Positions 1 through 11,130 are shown, counted from the stretch's first letter. The stretch is DNA of 64,000 nt from Hymenopus coronatus (GCA_030762935.1 CM060899.1:64158501-64222500), one strand, 5' to 3'. Translations and numbers: made by a program. The notes: a model not told the origin generated them from the letters alone.

Positions 1-752
1 ATATATCTTCTGGTGTCTCCTGAGTTTCCTTTTTAGAAAAACGTCCGCGCGGGTGTTTGTCTATGGACAGCATGGCTCAAAGACGAAAAGACCGTTCAAT
101 ACCAAACTTGGTATTTAAGTTTGGTAGCTTACATGGATGCGACACGAATATTTTCAAGAGAATCCCCCACCCACAACTACCTTTACATGGAACCTTTTCG
201 GAAATTTTGATTTTCTCAAAAAATGGCTCTAACGTTTTGATTAAAATATCGTGTAATAAAGATATTTACCTGGCAAATAAAATGTACATCTTGAATTTTC
301 TGGGAATAGCTTGAAGACTACTTTATTCTGGATGAATTTTACGGAATTTGGCATACCTGCTAAACCGTAAGAGATAGACAAAAACTTAAACACACGAACA
401 ATGTAGAGCACCTTAAAACATACAATTTACGTACTATTCATTTTTTTCGTGGAGTTGATCGTTTTTGAGGTATTCCTTGTTTTTGGTTTCAGCTTAGAAA
501 AAATCACAATTTTCTTATAGAAGAATTTATCATCTCCTGTCCATACAAACAAAGGATCTTCAGTCACCTAGTAACCAGCTTTTGACTTCAATTTAACCTA
601 TAGTCCCCCCTTATTTCGCTTCTAGTTACAAGAAAGACGAGTTCTGCTGCTTTTCCATTAGCACGAATTAAATAGAAGCATAAGCTTTTTAACAATAATT
701 TGTTGCAGAAATGTAGAGAAAGTCATGGGAATGGAACGCATCAGATTTTTCT
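1..752 (+). mobile_element. Family A copy, 5' part outside window
   Basis: Begins within the block before the microsatellite and runs through the body to the 3' end, where the subterminal motif TGTAGAGAAAGT and the hairpin arms appear at about 714-748. No credible protein is encoded; the short frames are AT-rich accidents shared with other copies. It is followed at once by an inverted 5' end of another copy, as expected if it was inserted into the T-run of a minus-strand copy. Confidence 0.85.
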
Positions 753-865
753 ATAAATGTTTTCTTTTGGGGGTCCGTTGAAATTACGGTATCGAATTTT
801 TGGATACGATACAATACCTTCCCTATACAATATGAATATAATGTGTGTAGAGAAAGCTAAAAAGT
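753..865 (-). mobile_element. Family A, inverted 5'-end piece
   Basis: Reads as the reverse complement of the 5' module: the GGGTCC-side block, the GATACC block, then the palindromic 5' end closing with TGTAGAGAAAG. Probably the remainder of a minus-strand copy that was interrupted by the preceding plus-strand copy. Confidence 0.75.
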
Positions 866-1357
866 TAAAAATCTCAAATACGAAAAGCCGATATCTTTAG
901 TATCTTCTAGGTAATCGACACGAAGATTTTGAGAAAAATCCCCCACCCCAAACTACCCTTTACATGGGAAATAATTCGAAAATTTTGATTTTCCCAAAAA
1001 TGACTCTAACCATTTTGATTAGAGTATATTAAAGATATTTATATGGCAAATAAAATGTTTATCTTGAATTTTCTGGGAATAGACCCTTTAGGCCTCTTTG
1101 TTCTGAAAGAATTTTTGAATTTTGAGTAACTGGTAAACCGTTAAGAGGCAGACAGAAACTTATCTCACAAAAGATGTAGATCTTGCCAAAACACAAATTT
1201 ATTTTCTTTGCGTTTTTACTGTGAAGGTCACACTTTTTTTTTGGGATACAGGGGCCCTAAAACATATATTTCCGGTGAAATTTCGGTATAGAATTTTTGG
1301 ATGCATTACAATACCTTCTCTATACACTATGTACGTACGTATAGAGAAAGTAAAAAT
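866..1357. mobile_element. Family A fragments, plus body then inverted 5' end
   Basis: 866-1190 is a plus-strand body lacking its 5' end, running from the post-microsatellite segment to the segment after the GGGAATAG landmark. 1195-1357 is an inverted 5' module ending in the palindrome and AGAGAAAGT. The two pieces meet at a T-run, the usual junction between nested copies of this family. Confidence 0.75.
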
Positions 1358-1692
1358 AGTGAGGCCAAAAGTCTCAATCTTCAACCAATAGTTGTGAAGT
1401 TACAACACATCCTCTACTTTAAGTACATGGTGGGGAAAGTAAATATAGCTCGTTTACCAGGAAGGGTATTCCGTACACAGCTGAAGCCCTTGCTCATAAC
1501 CTTCAGTGGTGGAGAGTCTGGAATGTGACAAATTAAAGGATATCATCTCAGCAACGCCAGGCATTTGCTCCGAGGGTTGTAAGCTTTTGCTTAACATGAG
1601 CATAAGCTGCAAATTAAAGTGATAGCAACTCCGAGCCCAGTGTGTGAAATTTTAACATAACAACTACTCAAGTATTCGAGCAAGGGCTTTGA
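1358..1692. other. Unannotated stretch
   Basis: Not recognisable as family A and without a convincing coding frame. It separates two family A blocks. I see no RNA gene, repeat or known transposon motif here. Confidence 0.5.
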
Positions 1693-2391
1693 TTTTTACT
1701 TTCTCTACAACTCTGCAATAAATTATTGTTAAAAAGCTTATGCTTCTATTTACTTCCTGCAAATCGAGAGAAAAATTAGCAGAAATAGTCTTATTACTTG
1801 CTTCCTTGTAAGTAGAAGCGAAATAAGGGAGTACCATAGGTTAAAGTGCTGGTCAAAAGCTGCTTGCTATGTGACTGACGTTCCTTTGTTTGTAAGGACA
1901 CGAGTTCACAAAGTCCTGTATGAGAAAAGTATGTTTTTTATAGCTGAAACCAAAAACAAGGAATATCTCAAAAACAATCTACTCCAAGAAAAAAATGTAT
2001 AGAACATAAATTGTGTATTTTAAAGTGCTCTACATATGCTGTGTGGTAAGGTTTTGTCCATCTCTTACGGTTTAGCAGTTATTTAAAAGTCCGTAAAATT
2101 GACCCAGAATAAAATAGTCTTCAGAGGCTTTTCCCAGAAAATTCAAAATATACAATTTATTTGTCAGGTAAATATCTTTAATATACGACATTTTAATCAA
2201 AATCGTTAGAGTCATTTTTTAGAAAATCCAACTTTTCGAAAAAAGGTTCCATGTAAAGGGTAGTTTGGGGTGGGGGATTTTGCTCAAAATCTTCGTGTCG
2301 CATCCCTGGAAGATACAAAACTTAAATACTAAGTTTGGTATTTTACCGACTTTTCGTTTTTGAGTTATCGTTCACAGACACACGGACACTC

Positions 2392-2432
<41 letters not shown>

Positions 2433-2573
2433 CCTTTTTCTGAAAATACTTTTTTTTTGGATACAGGGGACCCTAAAACATATATTTCCGGTGAAATCTC
2501 GGTATCGAATTTTTTGGTGAAGTGCAATACCTTCTCTATACACTATGTTCATAGTACGTATAGAGAAAGTAAT
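1693..2573 (-). mobile_element. Family A copy, near full length
   Basis: Starts with the reverse complement of the subterminal motif, ACTTTCTCTACA, but lacks the outer hairpin normally seen beyond it. Continues through the body, a CA microsatellite at about 2397-2428, and the 5' module, ending in the palindrome and AGAGAAAGTAA. Non-coding. Confidence 0.85.
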
Positions 2574-2632
2574 TAGATACCGACAATTCACCGGAAATAT
2601 AGGTTTTGGGACCCCCCGAATAAAAAAAAAAT

Positions 2633-4335
2633 ATGATGTGTTCCATTCATACGACTTTCTCTACGTCTCTGCAACAAATAATTGTTCAAAAGCTTATGTT
2701 TCTATTTACTTCATGCTAATCGAGAAACATTAGCAGAAATAGTCTTTATTACTTACTTCCTTGTACATATAAGCGAAATAATGGGAGTATTATAGGTTAA
2801 AGTGATAATCAAAAGCTGGTTGATATGTGAATGAAGTTCCTTTATTTTTCAAAGCTGAAATTAAAAACAAGGGATATCTTAAAAATGATAAACCTCAGGA
2901 AAATATGCATATAGCATAAACTGTGTTTTAATATGCTCTACATTTTCTGTGTAGTAAGTTTTTGTCCATCTCTTACAGTTTAGCAGTTATGCAAAAATCC
3001 GTTAACTTCATCCAGAATAAAGTAGACTCCAGAGGCTATTCCTAGGAAATTCAAGATATGTATTTTATTTCTCAAGTAAATATACGATATTTTAATCAAA
3101 ATCGTTAGAGCCATTTTTAAGAAAATTAAATTTTTCGAACTTTTTTCCATGTGAAGGGTAGTGTGGGTGTGGGTATTTTCCTGAAAATCTTCATGTCGCA
3201 TCCTTGGAAGATACCAAAATTAAATACAGTGTTTGGTTTTTAACGGTCTTTTCATTTTTACTTTCTCTACAGGCACTATGTACATAGTGTATAGAGAATG
3301 TATTGCACTCAACCAAAAAATTCGATACCGAGAATTCACCGGAAATATATGTTTTAGGGTCCCATTTATCTAAAAAAAGCATTTTCGGAAAAAGTCCGTG
3401 TGTGTGTCCGTGTGTCCGTGTGCCTGTGAACACGATAACTCAAAAACGAAAAGTATATAAAATAGCAAACTTGGTATTTAAGTTTGGTATCTTCCAGGGA
3501 TGCGACACGAAGCTTTTGAGAAAAATCCCTCCACCCCAACCTACACTTTACATGGAAATTTTTCGAAAATTTTGATTTCCTATAAACGGCTCTAACGATT
3601 TGGATTAAAATTTCGTATATTAAAGATATTTACCTGACAAATAAAATATATATCTTGAATTTTCTGGGAATAGCCTCTGAAGAGTAGTTTATTCTGGATG
3701 AATTTTACTAAATTTTGAATAACTGGTAAAGCGTAAGAGATGGACAAAAACTTACCACACAAAACATGTAGGGCACGTTAAAACACACAATTTATGATAT
3801 ATACATTTTTTTCGTGGAGTTCGTCGTTTTTGTGACATTCCTTATTTTTGGTTTCTGCTATGAAAAACTTACACATTTCTCATAGAGGAATTTGTCAACT
3901 GCTGTCCATACAAACAAAGGAACTTCAGTCACATAGCAACCAGCTTTTGACTATCACTTTAACATATGGTACTCCCTTATTTCACTTCTACTTACAAAGA
4001 AGCAAGTAATAAGACTATTTCTAATGTTTTACTGATTACCATGAAGTAAATAGAAGTATAAGCTTTTTAAGTATAATTTGTTGCAGGTATATAGAGAAAA
4101 TCATGTGAATGGTACACATCAGATATTTGAGTTATGCTGCCCACAGACACACACACAAACACATAGACAGACACACTGACAGACACACAAACGGACATTT
4201 TTATAAGAATGCTTTTTTTGGATTCAGGGGCTCTCAAAATATATATTTCCGGTGAAATCTCGGTATCGAATTTTTGGGTACAATACAATAGCTTCTCTGT
4301 TCACAATGTATATAGTACGTATAGAGAAATTAAAA
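2633..4335 (-). mobile_element. Family A copy interrupted by a nested copy
   Basis: Minus-strand copy made of 2633-3258 and 4126-4335. It starts with the inverted 3' hairpin (GATGTGTTCCATTCA) and ends with the 5' palindrome and AGAGAAATT. It breaks at the T-run of a TTCGTTTTTGAG-type site and resumes with TTTGAGTTATG, so removing the nested copy restores the family order. Confidence 0.85.
3259..4125 (+). mobile_element. Family A full-length copy, nested
   Basis: About 867 bp from ACTTTCTCTACA at the 5' end to the 3' hairpin and CAGA. It sits within the T-run of a minus-strand copy and has host sequence on both sides, which makes it one of the best copies for defining the termini. The microsatellite is a short run of GTGTGTCC-type units. 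Confidence 0.9.
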
Positions 4336-4362
4336 AAAAAAGAATTTTTAGAAAACGCTGTG

Positions 4363-5187
4363 TTCAATTCACCTTACTTTCTTTACATGGCTGTAACAAA
4401 TTATTGCTAATAAGCATATCTTCTATCTATTTTATGATAATCGAAATAAATACTGGATAGAAATTGTCTTATATACTTGCTTCCTAGTAAGTAGAGGCAG
4501 AAATAAGGAAATACACTGGGCTAAAATAAGAGTCAAATCTTTTAAAAGGTGGTTGCCATGTAGTTAAAATCTGTTTCTATGCAGGGCCAGGAATTTACAA
4601 CTTTCCGGTGAGAAATGTTTAAGTGTTTCAAATCTAAAAAAAATTAACAAGGAATTACTCAGAAATGGTCAATACAAGAAAGAGACGTATATATAATAAA
4701 TTGTGTGTATTAATGAGTGTACAGTTTTTGTGTGGTAAGTTTTTGTCTACCTATTACGGTTTACCAGTTACGCAAAATTCATCCAAACTTATATCATAAG
4801 ACGCTATTTTCAGAAAGTTCAAGATATACATTTTATTTATCATGTAAATATCGTATATTAAAGATATTTAGCTGACATATAAAATATATATTTTGAATTT
4901 TCTGGGAATAGCTCCTGAAGACTATTTTATTCTGGATGAACTTTACGGTCTTATGCATAGCTACTAAACCGTAAGAGATGGACAAAAACTTACCACACAA
5001 AAACTCTAGAGCACGTTAAAACACACAATTTATATAATATACATTTTTTCGTGGAGTTGATTTTGACTATCATTTTAACTTATTATACTCCCTTATTTCG
5101 CTTCTACTTACAAGGAAGCAAGTAATAAGACTATTTCTGCTAATTTTTTCTCGACTAGTAAATAAAGCATAAGTTTTTTACTTTCTC
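4363..5187. mobile_element. Two family A fragments meeting at an inversion point
   Basis: 4363-4850 reads in minus orientation (degenerate 3' end, then body). At about 4850, in the palindromic segment around AATATCGTATATTAAAGATATTT, the orientation switches and 4850-5187 reads in plus orientation up to the CATAAG segment, where a new copy is inserted into a T-run. The switch lies at equivalent positions of both pieces. Confidence 0.75.
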
Positions 5188-5313
5188 TATACGCACTATG
5201 TACATAGTGTATAGAGGTGTTGCACTACACACAAAAATTCAATACCGAGATTTCACCGGAAATATATGTTTTAGAGTCCCCAATATCCAAAAAAGATCAT
5301 TTTCACAAAAAGG

Positions 5314-5362
<49 letters not shown>

Positions 5363-6053
5363 GTGAACACGATAACTCAAAAACGAGAAGTCGGTAAAAT
5401 ACCAAACTTGGTATTTAAGTTTAGTATCTTCCAGGGATGCGACACGAAGATTTTGAGAAAAATCCCCCCACCGCCAACTACCCTTTACATGGAACTTTTT
5501 TCGAAAATTTTGATTTTCTCAAAAATGGCTGTAACGATTTTCATTAAAAGTTCGTATATTAAAGATATTTACCTGACAAATAAAATGTATATCTTGAATT
5601 TTCTGGGAATAGCCCCTGAAGACTATTTTATTCTGGATGAATTTTAGGTCTTTTGTATAACTGCTAAACCGTAAGAGATGGACAAAAACTTACCACACAA
5701 AAATGTAGAGCACATTAAAACACAGGATTTATGTTACATACATTTTTTTCCTGGAGTTGGTCGTTTTTGAGATATTCCTTTTTGTTGGTTTTAGCTTTGA
5801 AAAACATACTTTTCTCATAGAGGAATTTGTCAACTCGTGTCCGTACAAACAAAGAAATTTCAGTCACATAGTAACCAGCTATTGAGTATCACTTTAATGT
5901 ATGATACTCCCTTATTTCGCTTCTACTTACATGGAAGCAAGTAGCAAGACTATTTCTGCTAATTTTTTCTCGATTAGTAAATAAAGCATAAGTTTTTTAA
6001 TAATATTTTTTGCAGAGATGTAGAGAAAGTCATGTGAATGGAACACATCAGAT
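5188..6053 (+). mobile_element. Family A full-length copy
   Basis: About 866 bp, with all modules in order: 5' terminal motif and palindrome, CACCGGAAATATATG block, A-run, a long GT microsatellite (about 5318-5360), body, and 3' subterminal motif with hairpin. The longest frame (149 codons from 5198) merely reads through the GT repeat and is not taken as a gene. Confidence 0.9.
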
Positions 6054-6185
6054 TGTTTATATAAATGGTAAGGCAAACTGATATTTTTTACGTTGCTAAA
6101 TATCTTTCGAGTTTCTTCGCTTTTTTCCCCCCAACGTTTTCTCTTTTCTCCTCAGTTTTCTTTCAGTCTAATTCATTAGACTTAC
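6054..6185. other. Unannotated flank
   Basis: Unique-looking sequence between family A and a palindromic insertion. Nothing recognisable. Its last bases lead into one copy of the 12-bp direct repeat described in the next entry. Confidence 0.4.
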
Positions 6186-6429
6186 AAAATAGGGTAGAAT
6201 ATAAAATAAGAACTATAGCTTTCCTGGCGACGTGTTAATTCAAAATCTTCTCGGGCTTCTAGCCAGGTAATAACTTGGCTTGACACCAACGTTTCGAAGA
6301 AGTGCATCTTCCTCGTCTTCAGGGTGAACTGACCAAGACGAGGAAGATGCACTTCTTCGAAACGTTGGTGTCAAGCCAAGTTATTACCTGGCTAGAAGCC
6401 CGAGAAGATTTTGAATTAAAATAGGGTAG
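6186..6429. mobile_element. Palindromic insertion with 12-bp target duplication (possible Penelope-like remnant)
   Basis: AAAATAGGGTAG occurs at 6186-6197 and again at 6418-6429, enclosing a roughly 220-bp insert. Inside it, 6235-6319 and 6335-6419 are perfect reverse complements (85 of 85 bp) around a 15-nt loop. The arms include CGAAACGTTGGTGTCAAGCC. Inverted terminal segments plus a target duplication are seen in truncated Penelope-like retroelements; that assignment is inference. Such a perfect palindrome suggests a recent insertion or inversion, or an assembly fold-back. Confidence 0.7.
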
Positions 6430-6725
6430 GTTATGCAGAAAATAGCGAGCGGTTCCCTCATCTCTCGTAAATTACAATATCGCGCGCATGCGCGCATCTT
6501 TCTTAAAGCTTCTTCCTTTATTCGTGTCTGCGCTCATTTTGATTTGCACGCGTCTTGAGTGATGTGCTTTTAATATTATTTCGCCCAGCAGGCAGCCGCT
6601 TTAATGATCTCTTTTCCTGGCATTCATAAGAACACCAAGTACATTACTCCAAGGAGAGAAAAAAGAAAATGTCAACACAGTTCGCTTTCAGCTCCATTAG
6701 GGGCTTAAGTGGAAGCTAAAAACGT
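6430..6725. other. Unannotated stretch with a GC palindrome
   Basis: No coding frame or transposon motif recognised. It contains the perfect alternating palindrome GCGCGCATGCGCGC near 6482-6495, which is exceptional in this AT-rich window. Confidence 0.5.
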
Positions 6726-7088
6726 TTTTACTTTCTCTACACGTACTACGCAAATAGTGAATAGAGAGGTATTGTATTGCAACTAAAAATTCTACATCGA
6801 GATTTAACTGGAAATACATGTTTCAAGTCCTCCTGAATAAAAAAAAAATCTAATGTGCTCCATTCACATATTTTTAGTCTACATCTCTGAAACAAATTAT
6901 TGTTAAAAAGCTTATCCTTCTATTTACTTCATGCTAATCGAAAAAAATAACAGAAATAGTCTTATTATTTGCTTCCATGCAAGTAGAAGGGAAATAACGG
7001 AGTAGCATAGGTTAAAGTGTTAGTCGAAAGCAGGTTGCTATGCGGACAGTAGTGAACAAATTCCTGTATGAGTAAAGTATAAGTTTTT
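6726..7088. mobile_element. Family A 5' end (+) joined at its A-run to an inverted 3' part (-)
   Basis: 6726-6847 is a plus-strand 5' module ending in an A-run. 6848-7088 is the inverted 3' end and body of another copy, which is in turn broken at a T-run by the next copy. The same A-run junction recurs at several other places in the window. Confidence 0.8.
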
Positions 7089-7945
7089 ACTTTTTCTATA
7101 CGAACTATGTACATAGTGTATAGAGAAGGTATTGTATTGTACCCAAAAATTCGATACCGAGATTTCACCGGAAATACATGTTTTGAGACTACTGAATCCA
7201 AAAAAAGAAGAATTTTTAGAAAAATGTCCGTGTGTGTGTTTGTATTTGGGCTGCGTACCGCAAAAACGAAAGGACCGTTAAAGCCGAAACTTGGAATTTT
7301 AGTTTGGTATCTTCCAAGGATGCGACACGAAGATTTTCAAGAAAATCCCACCACCCCAAACTACCCTTTATAGGGAAAAAATTTTAAAAAATTTGATTTT
7401 CTTAAAAATGGCTCTAACGATTTTCATTAAAGTATCTATATTAAAGATACTTACCTGATAAATAAAATGTATATCCTGAATTTTCTAGGAATAGCCTCTG
7501 TAGACTACTTTATTTTGGATGAATTTTACGGAATTATGCATAACTGCTAAACCGTAAGAGATGGACAAAAACTTACTCCACAGAAAATGTAGCTCGCGTT
7601 AAAACACACAATTTTTGTCATATACATTTTTTTCGCAGATTTGATCATTTTTAAGATACTCTTGGTTTTTCGTTTCTGCTTTGAAAAACATACTTTCTCA
7701 TACAGGAATTTGTTAACTCCTGTCCATTTAAACAAGGGAGCTTCAGTTACATAGCAACCAGCTTTTGAATATCACTTTAACCCATGGAACTCCCTTATTT
7801 CGCTCCTGCTTACAAGGGATTAAGTAATAAGATTATTTCTGCTGATTTTTTCTCGATTAACTTGAAGTAAATAGAAGCATGAGCTTTTTAACAATACTTT
7901 TTTGCAGAGATGTAGAGAAAGTCATGTGATCATCAGATTTTTTTT
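7089..7945 (+). mobile_element. Family A full-length copy
   Basis: Starts ACTTTTTCTATACG within a GTATAAGTTTTT target belonging to an older inverted copy. It holds the complete 5' palindrome and ends with AGAGAAAGTCATGTG and a shortened hairpin before a T-run. Non-coding. Confidence 0.85.
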
Positions 7946-8321
7946 AATTAATTAGAAGTTAGACAGGATTACAATGCGAATTAATTATTTCAAAACGCTC
8001 AAAGTCTGAGTATTAAAATTGTAACTTTCGTTTCTGCAAAAGTTGTGTAGTTTTATTGTTGTCAGTCTGCAGTTTTAGAAACGAGGAAGAGTTTAGTAAT
8101 CTCACGGCCTTCTGTTTTCTACACCATTGATCTTTCATTACTTCTTCTCTATTTCCTGGTTCTTTTGCCTTTTTCCCTTCAATTTTTTACTTTGTTATGT
8201 GAGCCTTCCTTGGCGCCAGACTTGATCTCCCCTCCGACCACGTCACGTTCTTCTGTCTACTACAACTTCTTCTTCGCAATCCTTCCTGTCTTCAGCAACA
8301 TCCCTCACTATGTCTTACATT
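7946..8321. other. Unannotated stretch
   Basis: Pyrimidine-rich sequence without a recognised protein, repeat or RNA. A 64-codon frame at 8165-8359 runs into the next family A copy and is considered accidental. Confidence 0.4.
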
Positions 8322-9108
8322 TTTACTTTCTCTACACGTACTGTGTACATAGTGTATAGAGAAGGTATTGTAATGCACCCAAAAATTCGATACCGAAATT
8401 TCACCGGAAATACAAGCTTTGGGTCTCTCTGAATCCAAAAAAAAAAAGCACTTTTGGAAAAAGGTACGTATGTGTGTCTGTGGACAGCATAGCTGAAAAC
8501 GCCGCTAAACACCAAACTTGATATTTAAGTTTGATATCTTGCAAGGATGTGACACGAAGATTTTCAAGAAAATCCCCCCACTCCCAACTACACTTTGCAT
8601 AGAAACATTTTCGAAAAATTTTATTTTCTTAAAAATGGCTCTAAAGATTTTGATTAAAATATCCTATATTAAAGATATTTACCTGACAAATGATATGTAT
8701 ATCTTGAATTTTCTGGGAATAGCCTCTGAAGACTACTTTATTCTGGGGGAATTTTACGGAATTTTGCATAACTGCTAAACCGTAAGAGATGCAGAAAAAC
8801 TTACCTCACAAAATATGTAGAGCACTTTAAAACACATAATTTATGCTGTCTGCATTTTTTTCGAGGTGTTGATCGTTTTTGAGATATTCCTTGTTTTTTG
8901 TTTCAGCTTTAAAAAACGTAATCAAAAGGAACTTTAACAAACGAACTTCAATCACACAGCAACCAGATTTTAACTATCATTTTAACTCTTATTTTGCTTC
9001 TACTTACAAGGAAGCAAGTAATAAGTCTATTCCTGCTAATTTTTATAAGATTTTTAAAAATAATTTATTGCAGAGATGTACAGAAAGTCATGTGAATGGA
9101 ACACATCC
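8322..9108 (+). mobile_element. Family A copy
   Basis: Complete 5' terminus with palindrome and a 3' terminus with hairpin, about 790 bp. The microsatellite is minimal and there are small deletions near 8920-9000 relative to other copies. Confidence 0.85.
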
Positions 9109-9121
9109 GATTTTTTGTTAT

Positions 9122-9168
9122 TGTTTAGTTATGCCAATTGGTCTATCACTTTGTGGATGTCCCTGATA
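9122..9168 (-). mobile_element. Mariner terminal-repeat fragment
   Basis: Resembles 14175-14219 closely: both read GCCAA, TCACTTT and GGATG before a CCCTGATA or CCCTCGTA end. Mariner terminal repeats commonly begin CGAGGG next to a TA. No transposase segment is attached here. Confidence 0.5.
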
Positions 9169-9465
9169 TAGTTTCTCAGAAAATTGCAGTGCCACCACTA
9201 TTCAAGGTTTTACTCACCGCATGGTTTCCCTTCCTAAATCCTCCGATTGGTGATACGGTCGCTCTTGGTGATTAAGGCTCCCTAATTTATGTCACCCCCT
9301 CTCGGTGGTGAGGTTTTGTACCCGAGGAGAGCACACGACCGAACCTCGCAATTTGCTGTAAGATAGTCACGCGATAAGATCCAAACGGTATCGTTTTCCC
9401 TGTACTTCCGGGATTTCCAATCTGACTTCTTCAGAAACTGTCGCGTAAGACTACGAAAGTAGGCG
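9169..9465. other. Unannotated stretch
   Basis: About 300 bp of higher-GC sequence without a recognised feature. It lies between a mariner end and the left end of the pogo-like remnant. Confidence 0.4.
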
Positions 9466-9525
9466 AAGGAGGGGCAAGGATCGGGTATCTAACAATAAAT
9501 TATAATTGATCTAACATATACTTTT

Positions 9526-10343
9526 TACTTTCTATATACACACTATGTACATAGCGTATAGAGAAGGTATTGCACTCCACCCAAAAATTCGATACCGAGA
9601 TTTCACCGGAAATATATGTTTTAGGGTCCCCAATATAAAAAAAAAGCATTTTCACAAAAAGGCCCGTGTGTGTGTGTGTGTGTGTGTGTCTGTGAACACG
9701 ATAACTCAAAAACGAAAAGTCGGTAAAATACCAAACTTGGTATTTAAGTTTAGTATCTTCCAGGGATGCGACACGAAGATTTTGAGAAAAATCCCCCACC
9801 CCCAACTACCCTTTACATGGAATATTTTTCAAAATTTTTTATTTTCTCAAAAATGGCTCTAATGATTTTGATTAAAATTTCGTATATTAAAGATATTTAC
9901 CTGACAAATAAAATGTATATCTTGAATTTTCTGGGAATAGTCTCTGAACAGTAGTTTATTCTGGATGAATTTTACTGAATTTTGAATAACAGCTAAACCG
10001 TAAGAGATGGACAACAACTTACTACACAAAAAATGTAGAGCACGTTAAAACACACAATTTATGTTATATACATTTTATACTTTGTATACTTTTCTCATAC
10101 AGGAACTTGTCAACTCCTATCCATATAAACAAAGGAACTTCATTGACATAGCAACCAGATTTTGACTATCACTTTCACCTATGGTACTCCCTTATTTCGC
10201 TCCTACTTACAAGGAAGCAAGTAATAAGGCTATTTCTCATAATTTCTTCTGATAAACATAAAGTAAATAGAAGTAGAAGCTTTTAAGAATAATTTGTTGC
10301 AGAGATATGGAGAAAGTCATGTGAATGGTACACATCAGATTTT
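9526..10343 (+). mobile_element. Family A full-length copy with a paralogous empty site
   Basis: About 818 bp from ACTTTCTATATACA to ACACATCAGA. The flanks (CATATAC plus T-run, then T-run plus AAGAAATGCAC) are continuous in the paralogue near 53992-54010, where only a TTTT run occupies the site. This defines both termini. GT microsatellite at about 9666-9690. Confidence 0.92.
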
Positions 10344-10566
10344 TTAAGAAATGCACTTTATTGTAAATTATTGTATCATGAATTGTGAACATTTTAAATT
10401 ATGTGCTTTGTTGCCATCTTTTATCACATAGGTAATGTAAATTAAAAAGTTTTTGTTTGCAAAATACGGTTTTGCCCCTAGGGTAGGGTCAGAACCGTTA
10501 AAACGGCAGGGCACAACCGGGTACTACAGTTTTCCTGTGCTTAACAGTCATTACATTCAAAATATT

Positions 10567-11130
10567 TCAATGCTTTTTGGGGCCAACCTGTGCAAAGTGC
10601 ATGGCCCATCTGTTGCAATTCACACACTGCATCCAGTAGTCATTTCGTTTTGTCTCACTACATTTCTCCTTGCATTAAGAGCTCTGGCTATCGCTAGAAG
10701 TTTCTTAGGTATTTTTGGCCTTCTTTGCTCTTGCTGTTTCACCAAACTTAGACTGAAGCGACTTTCTGCAAATTGCTGGTGACTTAGTTTGAGTATTTGA
10801 GTTTTTTGAAGCTCTACCGTATATGGTGACAGCTGTTTTCCCGCGGCGTCTTCCTGACGATGAGGGAATTGGTAACATATCTTTTGGCGAATCATCAAAT
10901 GTTTGTGGTTCAGCCGATATTGCTATTGTCTCTGCAGTTTTGGAGGGAAGAAGAGAGACTGACTCACAAGGCTGGGTATGTAGTGTAGACCCCTCAGATG
11001 TTGATGCTGATGACTGAGGAGTGTGTTGTTTTGTGGTTTCAGCTAGCATGAAGTCAACACCACTAAACCTGTTAGCACACAGGATTGGTTGGACCCGGTT
11101 ATGCCTCCCACTTCTGCCACAACACTCCAT
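10567..11130 (-). pseudogene. C-terminal region of a pogo-like (DDE_1) transposase, broken
   Basis: Minus-strand frame from about 11130 with a serine- and threonine-rich linker (TPQSSASTSEGSTLHTQ), a basic stretch (SGRRRGKTAVTIYGRASK), ARAKKAK, an acidic SSDSQSS, and a zinc-knuckle-like end, WMQCVNCNRWAMH. Order and motifs resemble the C-termini of pogo/Tigger-type transposases, which have a W-x-QC-x2-C-x2-W-x-H ending after a tail rich in Ser, Asp and Lys. Two in-frame stops interrupt it (after KAKNT and after SDSQSS), and the DNA-binding and catalytic domains are missing. A near-identical copy lies at 54216-54765. The family assignment rests on motif memory only. Confidence 0.5.

Larger units (their letters stand above)
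2574..4362 (+). mobile_element. Family A host copy split in its A-run by two nested copies
   Basis: The host is seen at 2574-2632 (CACCGGAAATATAGG block up to an A-run) and resumes at 4336-4362 (A-run then GAATTTTTAGAAAA), which is the order seen in uninterrupted copies. Between them lies an inverted copy (2633-4335) which itself holds a third copy. The host's own 5' terminus is missing; its downstream part merges into another copy after 4362. Confidence 0.7.

Noticed and set aside
5198..5647. 149-codon open frame, the longest in the window
   Set aside because: It starts in the family A 5' palindrome, reads through a (GT)n run as alternating Cys and Val, and continues in the non-coding body. 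Equivalent frames in sister copies are broken at random.
5188..6053. Family A as a classical TIR/MITE element
   Set aside because: The inverted 12-mers are not symmetrically terminal: about 22 bp with a hairpin lie outside the 3' one, and no TA or longer target duplication is seen at nested junctions or at the empty site.
5188..6053. Family A as a SINE or LINE tail
   Set aside because: No pol III boxes, no poly(A) or simple-repeat 3' tail, no target duplications; the microsatellite is internal near the 5' end.
10453..10782. 109-codon plus-strand frames at 10.45 and 54.10 kb, conserved between two copies
   Set aside because: Antisense to the pogo-like C-terminal coding region; conservation is explained by the shared transposon and the minus-strand motifs.
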